A DNA stretch of 64,000 nt from Helcococcus kunzii ATCC 51366 (GTDB lineage: Bacteria > Bacillota > Clostridia > Tissierellales > Peptoniphilaceae), in contig NZ_JH601088.1 in NCBI RefSeq assembly GCF_000245755.1, positions 1,887,870 to 1,951,869 of the forward strand, given 5' to 3'. Positions 54,071 to 63,160 of this stretch are shown in pieces. Made by a program: the position numbers and the translations under genes. Below the pieces are notes generated by a model. The model did not search any database, had not been told where the DNA came from, and worked only from the letters and a program-made list of their open reading frames with translations. How positions within the stretch are numbered: the stretch's first letter is position 1; every line of letters begins with the position of its first letter.

Positions 54071-56044
54071 CTATTCTTTGTCTTCAAAATTTGAATCGGA
54101 TTCATCAATAATGTTTGTTAAATTTTCTGAAACATCATCAGATTCTTTATTTTGATTTTCTGCATTTATTTTTTCTTCTACATCTTTAATGTATTGTGGT
54201 TTTTCAGTTAATACATAGTCACCATTAAAGATATCCATGAATTGTTCACCTGTAATGGTTTCTTTTTCTAATAGATATTTAGATATTTCATGAAGCTTAT
54301 TAATATTTTCTTTTAATAATTTATGAGCTAAGTCATGCGCTTCTGAAATAATTTCCATTACTCTTTGGTCGACTCTATTTTCAGTTTCTTCAGCTGCATA
54401 TGAATTTTTTGAAGCACCTTTTAGATATTTTGAAGAGGATTGTTCTAGAAGAATGAAGTTAAAGTCATCTTCCATTCCATATGTGGCAACCATTGCTCTT
54501 GCAATAGAAGTAGCTCTTTCAATATCGTTTGATGCACCAGTTGTCTTAATGTTAAACACTATTTCTTCAGCAGATCTACCACCAGTCAATGTTACAATTT
54601 CACCAAATAAGTCATCTCTTGATCTTAAGAATCGTTCTTCTTCCTCAACTTGCATTGTATAACCAAGTGCACCGGAAGTTCTTGGAATGATTGTAATTTT
54701 AGTTACTGGAGCTGTGTGAGATTGTGCTGCAGCTGCGATGGCATGACCAACTTCATGATATGCAATAATTTCTTTTTCTTTTTGTGTAATAACTGCATTT
54801 TTCTTTTTATGTCCAGCTATTACAACTTCAACAGATTCAGCTAAATCTTCCTCATTAACTAATTTTCTACCTTCTTTAACGGCTCTCAAAGCACCTTCGT
54901 TTACGATATTCGCTAAATCGGCACCTGAAGCACCAGCAGTCATTCTTGCTATATTTTTTAGATTTACATCTGGAGCAAGCTTGATTTTTTTTGCATGAAC
55001 GGCTAAGATTTCTTCTCTTCCCTTAATGTCAGGTAATTCAACTCTAACCTGTCTATCAAATCTACCCGGTCTTGTAAGTGCAGGGTCAAGAATCTCTGGT
55101 CTGTTTGTTGCTGCCAAGATAATAACTCCACTTGTAGCATCAAAACCGTCCATTTCATTTAATAGTTGGTTAAGAGTTTGTTCTCTTTCATCATTTCCGC
55201 TATATCCTGATGTATCTCTTCTTTTACCAATAGCATCAATTTCATCGATAAATACGATACATGGAGCTTTCTCATTTGCTTGCTTAAATAAATCTCTTAC
55301 TTTAGAAGCACCTAAACCAACGAACATCTCAACAAATTCAGAACCTGAAATTGAGAAGAATGGTACATTTGATTCACCCGCAACAGCTTTAGCAAGTAAT
55401 GTTTTACCCGTTCCCGGAGGTCCTACTAATAGCACACCCTTTGGAATTACAGCACCTATTTCAGTATATTTTTTAGTATTGTGCAAGAAGTCTACAATTT
55501 CTTCAAGACTTTCTTTTGCTTCATCTTGTCCAGCAACATCCTTAAATGTCGCAGAATTTGAAGCTTTAATATATTTTTTAGCATTAGATTTCCCAAAGCT
55601 CATGGCATTGGATCCACCCATCATGTGTTTTGTTAAGTATCTTATTCCTAAGAACATAATTACAATAGGTATTACCAATTGAATTAAAATTGAAATAAGC
55701 GGATTGGTTGGCTCTACAATCTCTGTACCAAACTCTGATTTTGCAGATATCAATCTTTCTGTAATCTTAGGATCTGGCCATTTACCCACCTTATAATGTT
55801 TTTCGACTTTATCTTCCTCTGTAGAAAATCTGATTTGATTTGATTGTTCTTCAACTTTTTTTACTTTTCCTTCCGACAACATGGAAATAAACTTATCATA
55901 TGTGACTTCGGTTATTTCTCTATCTCTTATCATCGGAGCAAAAATAAATTGAAATATTAAAATAATTAACGCACCAATTATATACCACGCATAAATTGGA
56001 GGTTTCTTATTATTGTTATTATTATTTGAATTTTTAAAAGGCAT
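54071..56044 (-). CDS. ftsH: ATP-dependent zinc metalloprotease FtsH
   Basis: 657-residue membrane AAA+ protease. Asn-rich start, two membrane helices (about 17-37 and 110-132) around a short extracytoplasmic domain, Walker A VGPPGTGKTLLAKAVAGES near 211-229, Walker B IVFIDEIDAIG, SRH NRPEILDPALTRPGRFDR, and zinc motif HEVGHA near residue 430. GGGAG precedes the ATG. No hpt/tilS neighbours as in many Firmicutes. Confidence 0.96.
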   Translation of the reverse strand: MPFKNSNNNNNNKKPPIYAWYIIGALIILIFQFIFAPMIRDREITEVTYDKFISMLSEGKVKKVEEQSNQIRFSTEEDKVEKHYKVGKWPDPKITERLISAKSEFGTEIVEPTNPLISILIQLVIPIVIMFLGIRYLTKHMMGGSNAMSFGKSNAKKYIKASNSATFKDVAGQDEAKESLEEIVDFLHNTKKYTEIGAVIPKGVLLVGPPGTGKTLLAKAVAGESNVPFFSISGSEFVEMFVGLGASKVRDLFKQANEKAPCIVFIDEIDAIGKRRDTSGYSGNDEREQTLNQLLNEMDGFDATSGVIILAATNRPEILDPALTRPGRFDRQVRVELPDIKGREEILAVHAKKIKLAPDVNLKNIARMTAGASGADLANIVNEGALRAVKEGRKLVNEEDLAESVEVVIAGHKKKNAVITQKEKEIIAYHEVGHAIAAAAQSHTAPVTKITIIPRTSGALGYTMQVEEEERFLRSRDDLFGEIVTLTGGRSAEEIVFNIKTTGASNDIERATSIARAMVATYGMEDDFNFILLEQSSSKYLKGASKNSYAAEETENRVDQRVMEIISEAHDLAHKLLKENINKLHEISKYLLEKETITGEQFMDIFNGDYVLTEKPQYIKDVEEKINAENQNKESDDVSENLTNIIDESDSNFEDKE

Positions 56045-56485
56045 TTATTACTCCCAATTGTTTATTTGATTATATTATATGAGTTTAATGTGTTTAAACT
56101 TTGTATATTTCTTATTATATCCATATCCTGAATAATATAACAGATATTATATCATTAAAAAAGCAATATTAATACAATAATAAATTAAATTGATAAAAAT
56201 AGTCTGTTCATTTTTAAGAAATATAATTGAAAACAGTTACATTTGTCTTAAAAAATTAATAATTAAAAATAAAAACATAATTAATAACTTGTTAATACTA
56301 AAGACAAAATACTTAAAATAAGACGATTAGAGATTGAAAAATACACAAAAATATAGATAAGACTAAGGATAAACTAATATGACAATAAAGGATATTGTTT
56401 TCATTATCTATTGACGTTTGTTGTTTTAGTGATATTATTATAATATACCTAGCGAACAAGTGGTTAGGGGATTATATATTAGGAG
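56045..56485. other. AT-rich gap between ftsH and the PTS regulator
   Basis: No gene recognised. The right end holds the regulator promoter; the left end must hold the ftsH promoter, for which TATAAT at about 56072-56077 (minus) is a candidate -10. The middle, about 56150-56390, is A-rich with no clear structure. Confidence 0.4.
56411..56438 (+). promoter_or_regulatory. Promoter of the ascorbate-type PTS operon
   Basis: TTGACG, 16-nt spacer, TATTAT. An imperfect repeat (CCTA ... TTAGG around AACAAGTGGTT, 56448-56469) just downstream is a possible operator for the GntR protein. Confidence 0.5.
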
Positions 56486-57145
56486 GTGATTAATATTTCT
56501 AGAGTTGAAAGAACGAATTTACCTGATATTATTGCATCTGAGATAAAGAACAGAATATTAAATAATGTCTGGGAAGTAGGAGACAAAATACCATCAGAAA
56601 ATGATTTATCAAAAGAGTTTGAAGTAAATAGACTTACCATTAGATTAGCTATAAATAAGCTAAACACATTAGGACTTTTAGAAACTAAAACTGGAGAAGG
56701 AACGTATGTTAGAAAATTAAATTTATATAACTACATAAATCAAATAATTCCTTTTATAGTTAGTTCAAATGAAATAAATCATATACTTGAATTTGAAAAT
56801 ACAATATTGAGTTTACTAAAAAATGAAGTTATTTTTGATGATAAAGATACAAAGCTTATCAATAAAATAATTGACAAAACAGATGAGAATATAAAAAAAT
56901 TGGCATCAATACATTTTATATTAAAATCATATGACGACGATATTGTTGAAGAAATCGCAAATGACTTTTTTACAATAAAAAGATGTATTTTTGAAAAAAC
57001 AACAAATTCATTGATTAAATCTATAATTATTTCTTTAGAAAAAATTTTAATAGAAAATGATATTGAAAAAATAAAAAATTTAAATCCTAATGAGTTGACA
57101 TGTTTAGTAGATAGGATAAATAAATTAATAATGAACTATAAATAA
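56486..57145 (+). CDS. GntR-family regulator with non-canonical start region
   Basis: About 217-219 aa. Winged helix at residues 5-75 (ASEIKNRILNNVWEVGDKIPS, LSKEFEVNRLTIRLAINKL, ETKTGEGTYVRK), then a helical effector domain resembling FadR/FCD types. The only canonical in-frame start is GTG 56486, which overlaps AGGAGG itself. The ATT at 56495 lies 8 nt after AGGAGG inside a 14-nt anti-Shine-Dalgarno match and is the better placed initiator. It leads the PTS operon, 13 bp before IIA, and probably regulates it. Confidence 0.8.
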   Translation: MINISRVERTNLPDIIASEIKNRILNNVWEVGDKIPSENDLSKEFEVNRLTIRLAINKLNTLGLLETKTGEGTYVRKLNLYNYINQIIPFIVSSNEINHILEFENTILSLLKNEVIFDDKDTKLINKIIDKTDENIKKLASIHFILKSYDDDIVEEIANDFFTIKRCIFEKTTNSLIKSIIISLEKILIENDIEKIKNLNPNELTCLVDRINKLIMNYK

Positions 57146-57158
57146 AAGTAGGTAAATT

Positions 57159-57605
57159 ATGAAAAAATCAATGATAGAGATTGATGTTGAGGTTAAGGAT
57201 AAAAGGGAAGCTGTAGAAAGAGCAGGGAAAATACTCTATGAAAATGGATATGTAGAAAAAGAATATATCCCTGCTATGATTAAAACATTAGAAGAATTCG
57301 GACCATATATTGTAATTACCAAGGGAGTGGCTTTACCACATGCTAGGCCAGAAGAAGGTGCATTAAAATCTGGAATATGTGTAGTTAGATTAAAGGAATC
57401 AATAAAATTTGGTAATCTAGACAACGATCCTGTAGAGATATTGATAGGGTTAAGTTCTTTAGGTAATGACGAACATTTAAGAAATATCCAGATAGTCTTA
57501 TCTATACTAGAAAATGAGCAAAATATGTCTATTCTTAAATTTGGCAGTGTAGAAGAAATTTATAATATTTTTGAAAGACTAACTATTAAAAGTCAAGAGG
57601 TATAA
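57159..57605 (+). CDS. PTS IIA component, fructose/mannitol-ascorbate class
   Basis: 148-residue PTS_EIIA_2 phosphocarrier. Phosphorylated His in ITKGVALPHARPEEGALKSG near residue 67. It pairs with an ascorbate-type IIB and IIC 1.7 kb downstream, from which it is now separated by an IS110 element. ATG 57159 follows AGGTAAATT. Confidence 0.88.
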   Translation: MKKSMIEIDVEVKDKREAVERAGKILYENGYVEKEYIPAMIKTLEEFGPYIVITKGVALPHARPEEGALKSGICVVRLKESIKFGNLDNDPVEILIGLSSLGNDEHLRNIQIVLSILENEQNMSILKFGSVEEIYNIFERLTIKSQEV

Positions 57606-57736
57606 TTTAAAAAATGTTAAATTTAGTAATGAATAAAAAATAAATAGAAAAATAAAAAGATTCTAAAAAAAGGTATGACAAAAAGACCTAACTAAATTTA
57701 GGAAAAACTAGATTAAGCAAAGGTTAGAATTAAACC

Positions 57737-57857
57737 GTTTTTGCTTTTTAGATTGTAATTTTTTCAAAAGAACCTGTAAATGATAAAGGCTACGCCCGAG
57801 CAAAGCTCGTCATTTACAGAACCTTTTTCAAAAATTAATTTACAATTAAGCAAAAAC
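57737..57857. repeat. 121-bp imperfect inverted repeat at the transposase 3' end
   Basis: Outer arms GTTTTTGCTT/AAGCAAAAAC, inner arms TGTAAATGA/TCATTTACA, and a GC-rich tip CGAGC-AAA-GCTCG. The right arm ends at the transposase stop codon. It may terminate transposase transcription, belong to the element end, or be part of an RNA. The tip is the most GC-rich spot in the 57606-57856 gap. Confidence 0.6.
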
Positions 57858-59026
57858 TAAATTTGTACTTGATAAGGTTCATTTTTGGTTAGAACTGCAA
57901 AAATAGTATGACAAAGCTTTCTAGCAACAGCATTAGTAGCTACTAAATGATGCTTTCCTTCACTGATTTTTTTCTGATAATAATCAGAAAAAACTGGGTC
58001 ACAAAATTCAGCTCTAAGAGCAGATTGAAATAAAGCACGTCTAAGGAATGGAGAGCCCCTTTTAGTCATATGATTAGAAGTGGATTCAAATTCTCCAGAC
58101 TGGGAAATACTTGAGTCAATACCTGCGTAAGCAACAAGCTTTGAAGGATTAGAAAATCTTTTAATATCTCCAATTTCACCTAATATTGTAGCTGCATTAA
58201 CAGCACCAATACCAGGGATTGTAGTAATTGGAGAATTAAGTTTTTCAAGTAAAATCTCAATTTCTTTTTCGACATCTGAAACTTGATTTTGAATAAAAGA
58301 AATTTGCTCAATAAGCATTTTGATTTGTAGGCTGAAAGAATCCATACAGAAATTTACACCAAAAGAAGTAGAAGCTTTCTTAGAAAGTTCTTCAAGTTTT
58401 CTAGATGCAAACTTCTTTCTAGAAACATTATCTAAAAAAGATTGTAAATCTTCAGAATTGATATCCTCAAAGTCTGAAGGAGTAGAGAAAGTTGAAAGTA
58501 TTTCTTTAGAAGTCTTACCAAAAATATTGCTAAAAGAAGAAGCATATTCAGGGAAAACTTGATCTAAAAGAGCAATAGTTTTTCTTTTAAGATCACCAAT
58601 TGAAGAAACAAGGTAGGACCTGAATCTGGAAAGGTTTCTCAAAGATAAATAATCCTCGTTAGAAAGAGAAGTTTCAACAAAATCTCCATAGCGAAGAAGA
58701 TCGGCTATTAAAAGAGAATCGATAATATCAGTTTTTCTCTTTCTAATCTCAATACCTTGTCTCCAGCCATCAGTTTGGATTGGATTAATAACACGAACAG
58801 TGAAGTTTTTTTGAACAAGATATGAGTATATAGATAGCCAATAATGACCTGTAGCTTCCATACCAATTTCAAGTTCATTTTTGAAAGATTCTAGTTTAAG
58901 GATTAAACTTTCAGCACCATCAATGGAATTTGAAAAAGAAAAAGCTTTAAAAATAACCTTTTTCTTATCATCAACTAATGAAGCAACATGAGTATTTTTA
59001 CCAATATCAATACCTAAATAAAACAT
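57857..59026 (-). CDS. IS110-family transposase (DEDD recombinase)
   Basis: 389 aa. N-terminal RuvC-like DEDD domain: YLGIDIGKNTH (Asp), LEIGMEATGHYW (Glu), KRKTDIIDSLLIADLL (two Asp). C-terminal Transposase_20 domain with ITTIPGIGAVNAATILGEIGD, LVAYAGIDSS and the serine-containing KRGSPFLRRALFQSALRA. Intact and full length. The frame opens at ATG 59038, but GAGG lies six bases before ATG 59026, which is chosen. Orientation is opposite to the host operon. In this family target choice is guided by a bridge RNA from the non-coding end. Confidence 0.93.
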   Translation of the reverse strand: MFYLGIDIGKNTHVASLVDDKKKVIFKAFSFSNSIDGAESLILKLESFKNELEIGMEATGHYWLSIYSYLVQKNFTVRVINPIQTDGWRQGIEIRKRKTDIIDSLLIADLLRYGDFVETSLSNEDYLSLRNLSRFRSYLVSSIGDLKRKTIALLDQVFPEYASSFSNIFGKTSKEILSTFSTPSDFEDINSEDLQSFLDNVSRKKFASRKLEELSKKASTSFGVNFCMDSFSLQIKMLIEQISFIQNQVSDVEKEIEILLEKLNSPITTIPGIGAVNAATILGEIGDIKRFSNPSKLVAYAGIDSSISQSGEFESTSNHMTKRGSPFLRRALFQSALRAEFCDPVFSDYYQKKISEGKHHLVATNAVARKLCHTIFAVLTKNEPYQVQI

Positions 59027-59044
59027 TTGAAACCTCATAAAAAA

Positions 59045-59217
59045 GTATTTTAGATAGACACCTCAAAATCTAATAACGTTACTGCCTTATGGTATATACG
59101 AAGTACCCTGGAAGGGTCAACATCTAACTTATTCGTAAACAGCTAAAAGATTAGAGGACTCACTCTTTCAAGTACGAGATTAAATCTCAAGGAGGGAACG
59201 AGTACACTCTATCTAAT
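59045..59217 (-). ncRNA. Candidate IS110 bridge RNA
   Basis: Directly upstream of the transposase, on the same strand. A minus-strand TATAAT (59224-59229) predicts a start near 59217, exactly where the first arm of TTAGATAGA/TCTATCTAA (59208-59216 with 59050-59058) begins. Inside are stems TACGAA/TTCGTA (59132-59137 with 59097-59102) enclosing ACCCT/AGGGT (59105-59117), and GAGAT/ATCTC near 59175-59190. Length about 170 nt, like characterised bridge RNAs (about 177 nt for IS621). Guide loops were not resolved. Confidence 0.45.
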
Positions 59218-59313
59218 AACAATATTATACAGTAAAACTGAATAATACTTAGTCGAAAAAGGTTTATAGGTTACCTTTAACAACCTAAATACATTATATA
59301 AGGAGGGGAAAAA

Positions 59314-59592
59314 ATGTATAGTGCTTTAGTTGCTTGTAGAACAGGAATGGGAAGTTCAATGATGTTAAAAATTAAGGTTGAACAAGTAATAAGAGAAAAC
59401 GGCTGGAATATTACTGTTGACCATAATGAAGTTTCAGCTGTTCAATACTTTAATGGTGATTTATTAATTACTATGGAAGATTTGGCAGATGAAATAACAA
59501 ACAAACCATTTGCAGTGATTGGAATAAAAGACTTGATGAATAAAGATGAAATTAAAGAAAAATTACAAAAATTTTTAGATAGCAAACAATAA
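59314..59592 (+). CDS. PTS ascorbate-type IIB component
   Basis: 92-residue phosphocarrier. Phosphorylated Cys8 in LVACRTGMGSSMMLKIKV, the lactose/ascorbate IIB pattern. AGGAGGGG precedes the ATG. It is separated from its IIA by the IS110 element and lies 64 bp before IIC; a new promoter at the element end or read-through would be needed for expression. Confidence 0.9.
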   Translation: MYSALVACRTGMGSSMMLKIKVEQVIRENGWNITVDHNEVSAVQYFNGDLLITMEDLADEITNKPFAVIGIKDLMNKDEIKEKLQKFLDSKQ

Positions 59593-59656
59593 TAAATTTA
59601 TTGAATAATATTTGAAAAAATAATATTTAATATTTGAGGATAAGTCAGGAGGAAAA

Positions 59657-60928
59657 ATGGAAATTTTAAGAGTAATAGTTCAGGATTTATTAGGGGCATC
59701 CTCAGTTTTAGTTGGATTGGTGGCTTTTATTGGACTATTTTTTCAAAAAAAACCTATGCATGAAGTTATAAAAGGAACAATAAAAACAATAACAGGTTTT
59801 TTAATTTTTGGTATAGGAAGTGCAGCAACAGCTGCAGCATTAGAATCATTTCAATCCTTGTTTAGTGAAGGGTTTAAGTTGAATGGAGTATTACCATTAG
59901 CCGAAGCTGTTACAGCATTAGCGCAAGATAAATATGGAACAGTAGTATCATTAGTTATGGTATTAGGATTCTTTTCAAACTTTTTAGTTGCAAGATTCAC
60001 TAAATTTAAATACATATTTTTAACTGGTCAACATAATTTATACTTAGCAGCATTATTAACTATAATGCTAAAATTTTTAGGATTAGATAATACTTCAGTA
60101 ATAATACTGGGTGGTATATTGCTAGGTATATCAGCAGCAATTTTCCCAGCAATTGCACAACCAGGAATGAGAAAAATAACCGGAAGCGATGAAATTGCTA
60201 TGGGACATTATGTTACTTTAGGTTATGCTTTGTCAAGCTGGGTTGGTGGTAAAGTCGGAAACCCAAAAGATAGTACAGAAAATCTAAAATTACCAGCATG
60301 GTTAAGTATATTTAAAGACTACGTTGTTGGCGTAGGAGCTACAATGATTATTTTCTTTTACATAGCAGCTATTGCAGCAGGTAAAGGTTTTACAGAACAA
60401 ACATCGAATGGTGTAAACTGGTTAGTGTATCCTCTATTTCAAGGTTTAACATTTGCTGCATCTTTATATGTAATAATTACTGGAGTTAGGATGTTTTTAG
60501 GGGAGATAGTCACAGCTTTTGTTGGTATTTCAGAAAAACTGGTGCCAGATGCTAAACCAGCATTAGATTGTCCTGTAGTGTTTGCTTATGCTCCAACTGC
60601 TACACTTGTAGGGTTTATAAGTTCCTATGTTGCAGGATTGATTTGTATGGGAATTTTTGCAGTTTTAGGCCTACCTGTTATTATTCCAGTAGCGGTTCCA
60701 TATTTCTTTATAGGAGCTACTGCAGGTGTATTTGGTAATGCTACTGGAGGTTGGAAAGGAGCAGTAGTAGGATCATTTATTGTTGGGATTTTAATAGCTG
60801 TCGGTCCAGCAATAATTTACCCAATAATGGAAAATGTTGGATTAAAAGGAACAGCTTTTCCAGAAACAGATTTTAATTTCGTGGGAGTAATTTTATATAC
60901 AATTGGAAAAGTACTCGGTTTAGTCTAA
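59657..60928 (+). CDS. ulaA: PTS ascorbate-family IIC permease (UlaA type)
   Basis: 423-residue membrane permease of the SgaT/UlaA family, about 11 hydrophobic segments. Features: LLGASSVLVGLVAFIGLFFQ at the N-terminus, GTIKTITGFLIFGIGSAA near residue 38, GQHNLYLAA near 125 and FAYAPTATLVGFISS near 312. The family carries L-ascorbate or unidentified pentitol/pentose-like sugars; with a transketolase downstream a pentose-phosphate fate is likely. AGGAGG precedes the ATG. Confidence 0.88.
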   Translation: MEILRVIVQDLLGASSVLVGLVAFIGLFFQKKPMHEVIKGTIKTITGFLIFGIGSAATAAALESFQSLFSEGFKLNGVLPLAEAVTALAQDKYGTVVSLVMVLGFFSNFLVARFTKFKYIFLTGQHNLYLAALLTIMLKFLGLDNTSVIILGGILLGISAAIFPAIAQPGMRKITGSDEIAMGHYVTLGYALSSWVGGKVGNPKDSTENLKLPAWLSIFKDYVVGVGATMIIFFYIAAIAAGKGFTEQTSNGVNWLVYPLFQGLTFAASLYVIITGVRMFLGEIVTAFVGISEKLVPDAKPALDCPVVFAYAPTATLVGFISSYVAGLICMGIFAVLGLPVIIPVAVPYFFIGATAGVFGNATGGWKGAVVGSFIVGILIAVGPAIIYPIMENVGLKGTAFPETDFNFVGVILYTIGKVLGLV

Positions 60929-60952
60929 GTATAATAGAAGGATGGAGGAAAA

Positions 60953-62908
60953 ATGAATTTAGACGAATTAATGGTGTCAGCAATAAGAAGCTTATCAATA
61001 GATATGGTAGAAAATGCGAATACAGGGCATCTGGGGATGCCTCTTGGCAGCGCGCCAATGACATATGAACTTTATAAAAATCATTTAAATGTAAATCCGA
61101 AGAATCCAGAATGGTTTAATAGGGACAGGTTAGTTTATTCAGCTGGTCATGGAACACCACTCGTTTACTCTATGCTACACTTATTTGGTTATGATTTGAG
61201 TATACAGGATTTAAAAGAGTTCAGAAGTTTAGGAAGTAAAACTCCAGGACACCCAGAGTATAATGTTACACCTGGAGTAGATGCAAGTACTGGTCCTTTA
61301 GGTGTTGGGGTAGCTACTGCTGTAGGTTTAGCAATTTCAGAAGCCCATCTTGCTAAAAAATATAATAAAAAAGATTTACCTTTAATAAATCACTATACTT
61401 ATGTGATAGCAGGCGATGGCTGTCTTATGGAAGGAGTTGCTAATGAAGCATTTTCATTAGCGGGATCTTTAGGTCTTTCAAAATTAATATTATTGTATGA
61501 TTCAAATGATGTTTGTTCTGATGGTATGGTTACAGATAGTACTATAGATGATGTGGAAGAGAAATTTACTGCTTTGGGTTGGAACTATTTAAAAGTAAGT
61601 GATGGAAATAATCTAAAAGAAATAAATGATGCAATTTCAAGAGCTAAAACATCAAATAAACCTACAATAATAGAATCCAAAAACATTATTGGTTTTGGGT
61701 CTACGAAGCAAGGTACAAATAAAATTCATAGTGACTCAGTAGGTGAAATAGAAGCTAAGCACATGAAAGACTCTTATAAATGGATGATTAATGAACCTTT
61801 TGCATTACCCGAAGAGATAAAAGAATATAGGAGAGAATACTTAAAACTATCTCAAGAAAAAGAAGATGAATGGAATAAAATTTTATGTAAATATAAAGAA
61901 TTATATCCTAAAGAATATTCAGAACTATTTGAAATTGATAAAAAAATAGATAAATTTAATATAGAAGAAATGGGAAGGTTTGAATCTCCTATTGCTACAA
62001 GGGGTGCTTCAGGAAAGTCTCTAAACTTTATATTTGATAAATTAGGAATATTAATGGGGGGTTCTGCTGATTTAGGTTCATCAAACAAAACAATTTTAGC
62101 AAATAGTTCATTTATTAGAAAAGATGATTTTTCTGGAAACAATATCAATTTCGGTGTTCGAGAATTTGCTATGGGAGCAATAATAAATGGTATAACACTG
62201 CATGGAGGATTAAGAGGATATTGTGCTACATTTTTAGTATTTTTAGATTACATGAAAGCATCAATTAGAATGGCAGCTTTAATGAAGATAAATCCAATAT
62301 TTGTATTTACACATGATAGCATAATTGTTGGTCCTGACGGTCCTACACATCAACCTGTTGAGCAATTATTAAGCTTAAGGGCTACTCCTGATGTGGATGT
62401 GATACGACCAGCAGATCCAAACGAAACAATGTATTCATGGGAATACGCATTAAAAAATGATAAACCTACTGTTTTAGTATTGGGAAGGCAAGATGTTGAA
62501 ATTCTTTCAGGAACATCTATAGAGAATCTTAAGAAAGGTGCATATGTAATAGATGATACAGATAATTATATGGGGACAATAATTGCAACTGGAAGCGAGG
62601 TTCATTTATCAATAAAAGCAAAAGAATTATTGGAAAAAGATGGGATAAAAGTTAGAGTTGTAAATATGCCTTCTTGGGAATTATTTGATAAAATGGAAAA
62701 AGAATATAGAGACCATGTATTAGATAGAACCAAACCTGTGTTATCAGTTGAAGCATCTTCTGAGATAGGATGGTGTAAATATTCTGATTCACAAGTTTAT
62801 AATAATGAATATGGAGATTCAGGTAATGGTCAAAAACTGTATGAAGAAAGAGGTTTTACTCCGGAAAATGTAGCAGAAAAATTTAAGAAATTATTAAGTG
62901 ATATGTAA
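60953..62908 (+). CDS. tkt: Transketolase
   Basis: 651-residue, full-length transketolase that moves two-carbon units between ketose and aldose phosphates with thiamine-PP. Motifs: NTGHLGMPLGSAPM near 21-34, SAGHGTPLVYSMLH near 60, thiamine-PP site AGDGCLMEG near 149 continuing to LYDSNDVCSDG, and pyrimidine-domain NFGVREFAMGAI near 399 with catalytic Glu. GGAGGAAAA precedes the ATG. Last gene of the PTS operon, so it likely feeds the imported sugar phosphate into the pentose phosphate pathway. Confidence 0.95.
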   Translation: MNLDELMVSAIRSLSIDMVENANTGHLGMPLGSAPMTYELYKNHLNVNPKNPEWFNRDRLVYSAGHGTPLVYSMLHLFGYDLSIQDLKEFRSLGSKTPGHPEYNVTPGVDASTGPLGVGVATAVGLAISEAHLAKKYNKKDLPLINHYTYVIAGDGCLMEGVANEAFSLAGSLGLSKLILLYDSNDVCSDGMVTDSTIDDVEEKFTALGWNYLKVSDGNNLKEINDAISRAKTSNKPTIIESKNIIGFGSTKQGTNKIHSDSVGEIEAKHMKDSYKWMINEPFALPEEIKEYRREYLKLSQEKEDEWNKILCKYKELYPKEYSELFEIDKKIDKFNIEEMGRFESPIATRGASGKSLNFIFDKLGILMGGSADLGSSNKTILANSSFIRKDDFSGNNINFGVREFAMGAIINGITLHGGLRGYCATFLVFLDYMKASIRMAALMKINPIFVFTHDSIIVGPDGPTHQPVEQLLSLRATPDVDVIRPADPNETMYSWEYALKNDKPTVLVLGRQDVEILSGTSIENLKKGAYVIDDTDNYMGTIIATGSEVHLSIKAKELLEKDGIKVRVVNMPSWELFDKMEKEYRDHVLDRTKPVLSVEASSEIGWCKYSDSQVYNNEYGDSGNGQKLYEERGFTPENVAEKFKKLLSDM

Positions 62909-63021
62909 TCAATATTCATAATCATTTAATTAATAGCAAAGTATAGGATTGATAGTTGTATATTTTATATTACTTTTGAAATAAAGTAATAATTTATTAT
63001 ACATTAAAATATTTATAGAAC

Positions 63022-63075
63022 AAATAGCTCAACTTTTTCATTATAGTTATATGAGTAGAAAAAGTTGAGCTATTT
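63022..63075. terminator. Perfect 18-bp hairpin after tkt
   Basis: AAATAGCTCAACTTTTTC and its exact complement flank an 18-nt loop. A/T-rich ends allow use in both directions, for tkt and for the convergent DeoR gene. The rest of the 62909-63160 gap is AT-rich without a gene. Confidence 0.75.
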
Positions 63076-63160
63076 AATTGTTTAGGATAATATTTATAAT
63101 TCAGAACATATATCGGGATAAAAAGCTTAAATATTTCAATATTCTAAAAATAAAAAAGAA

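Larger units (their letters stand above)
57606..59290 (-). mobile_element. IS110-family insertion sequence (exact ends not resolved)
   Basis: A minus-strand IS110 transposase with non-coding flanks of about 250 bp on each side interrupts the plus-strand PTS operon between IIA and IIB. IS110 elements usually lack clear terminal repeats and target duplications, so the ends given are outer limits set by the IIA stop and the IIB ribosome site. The upstream flank looks like a structured RNA locus. Confidence 0.8.

Noticed and set aside
55026..55682. 218-codon frame antisense to ftsH
   Set aside because: Shadow of the AAA+ domain of ftsH; no independent support.
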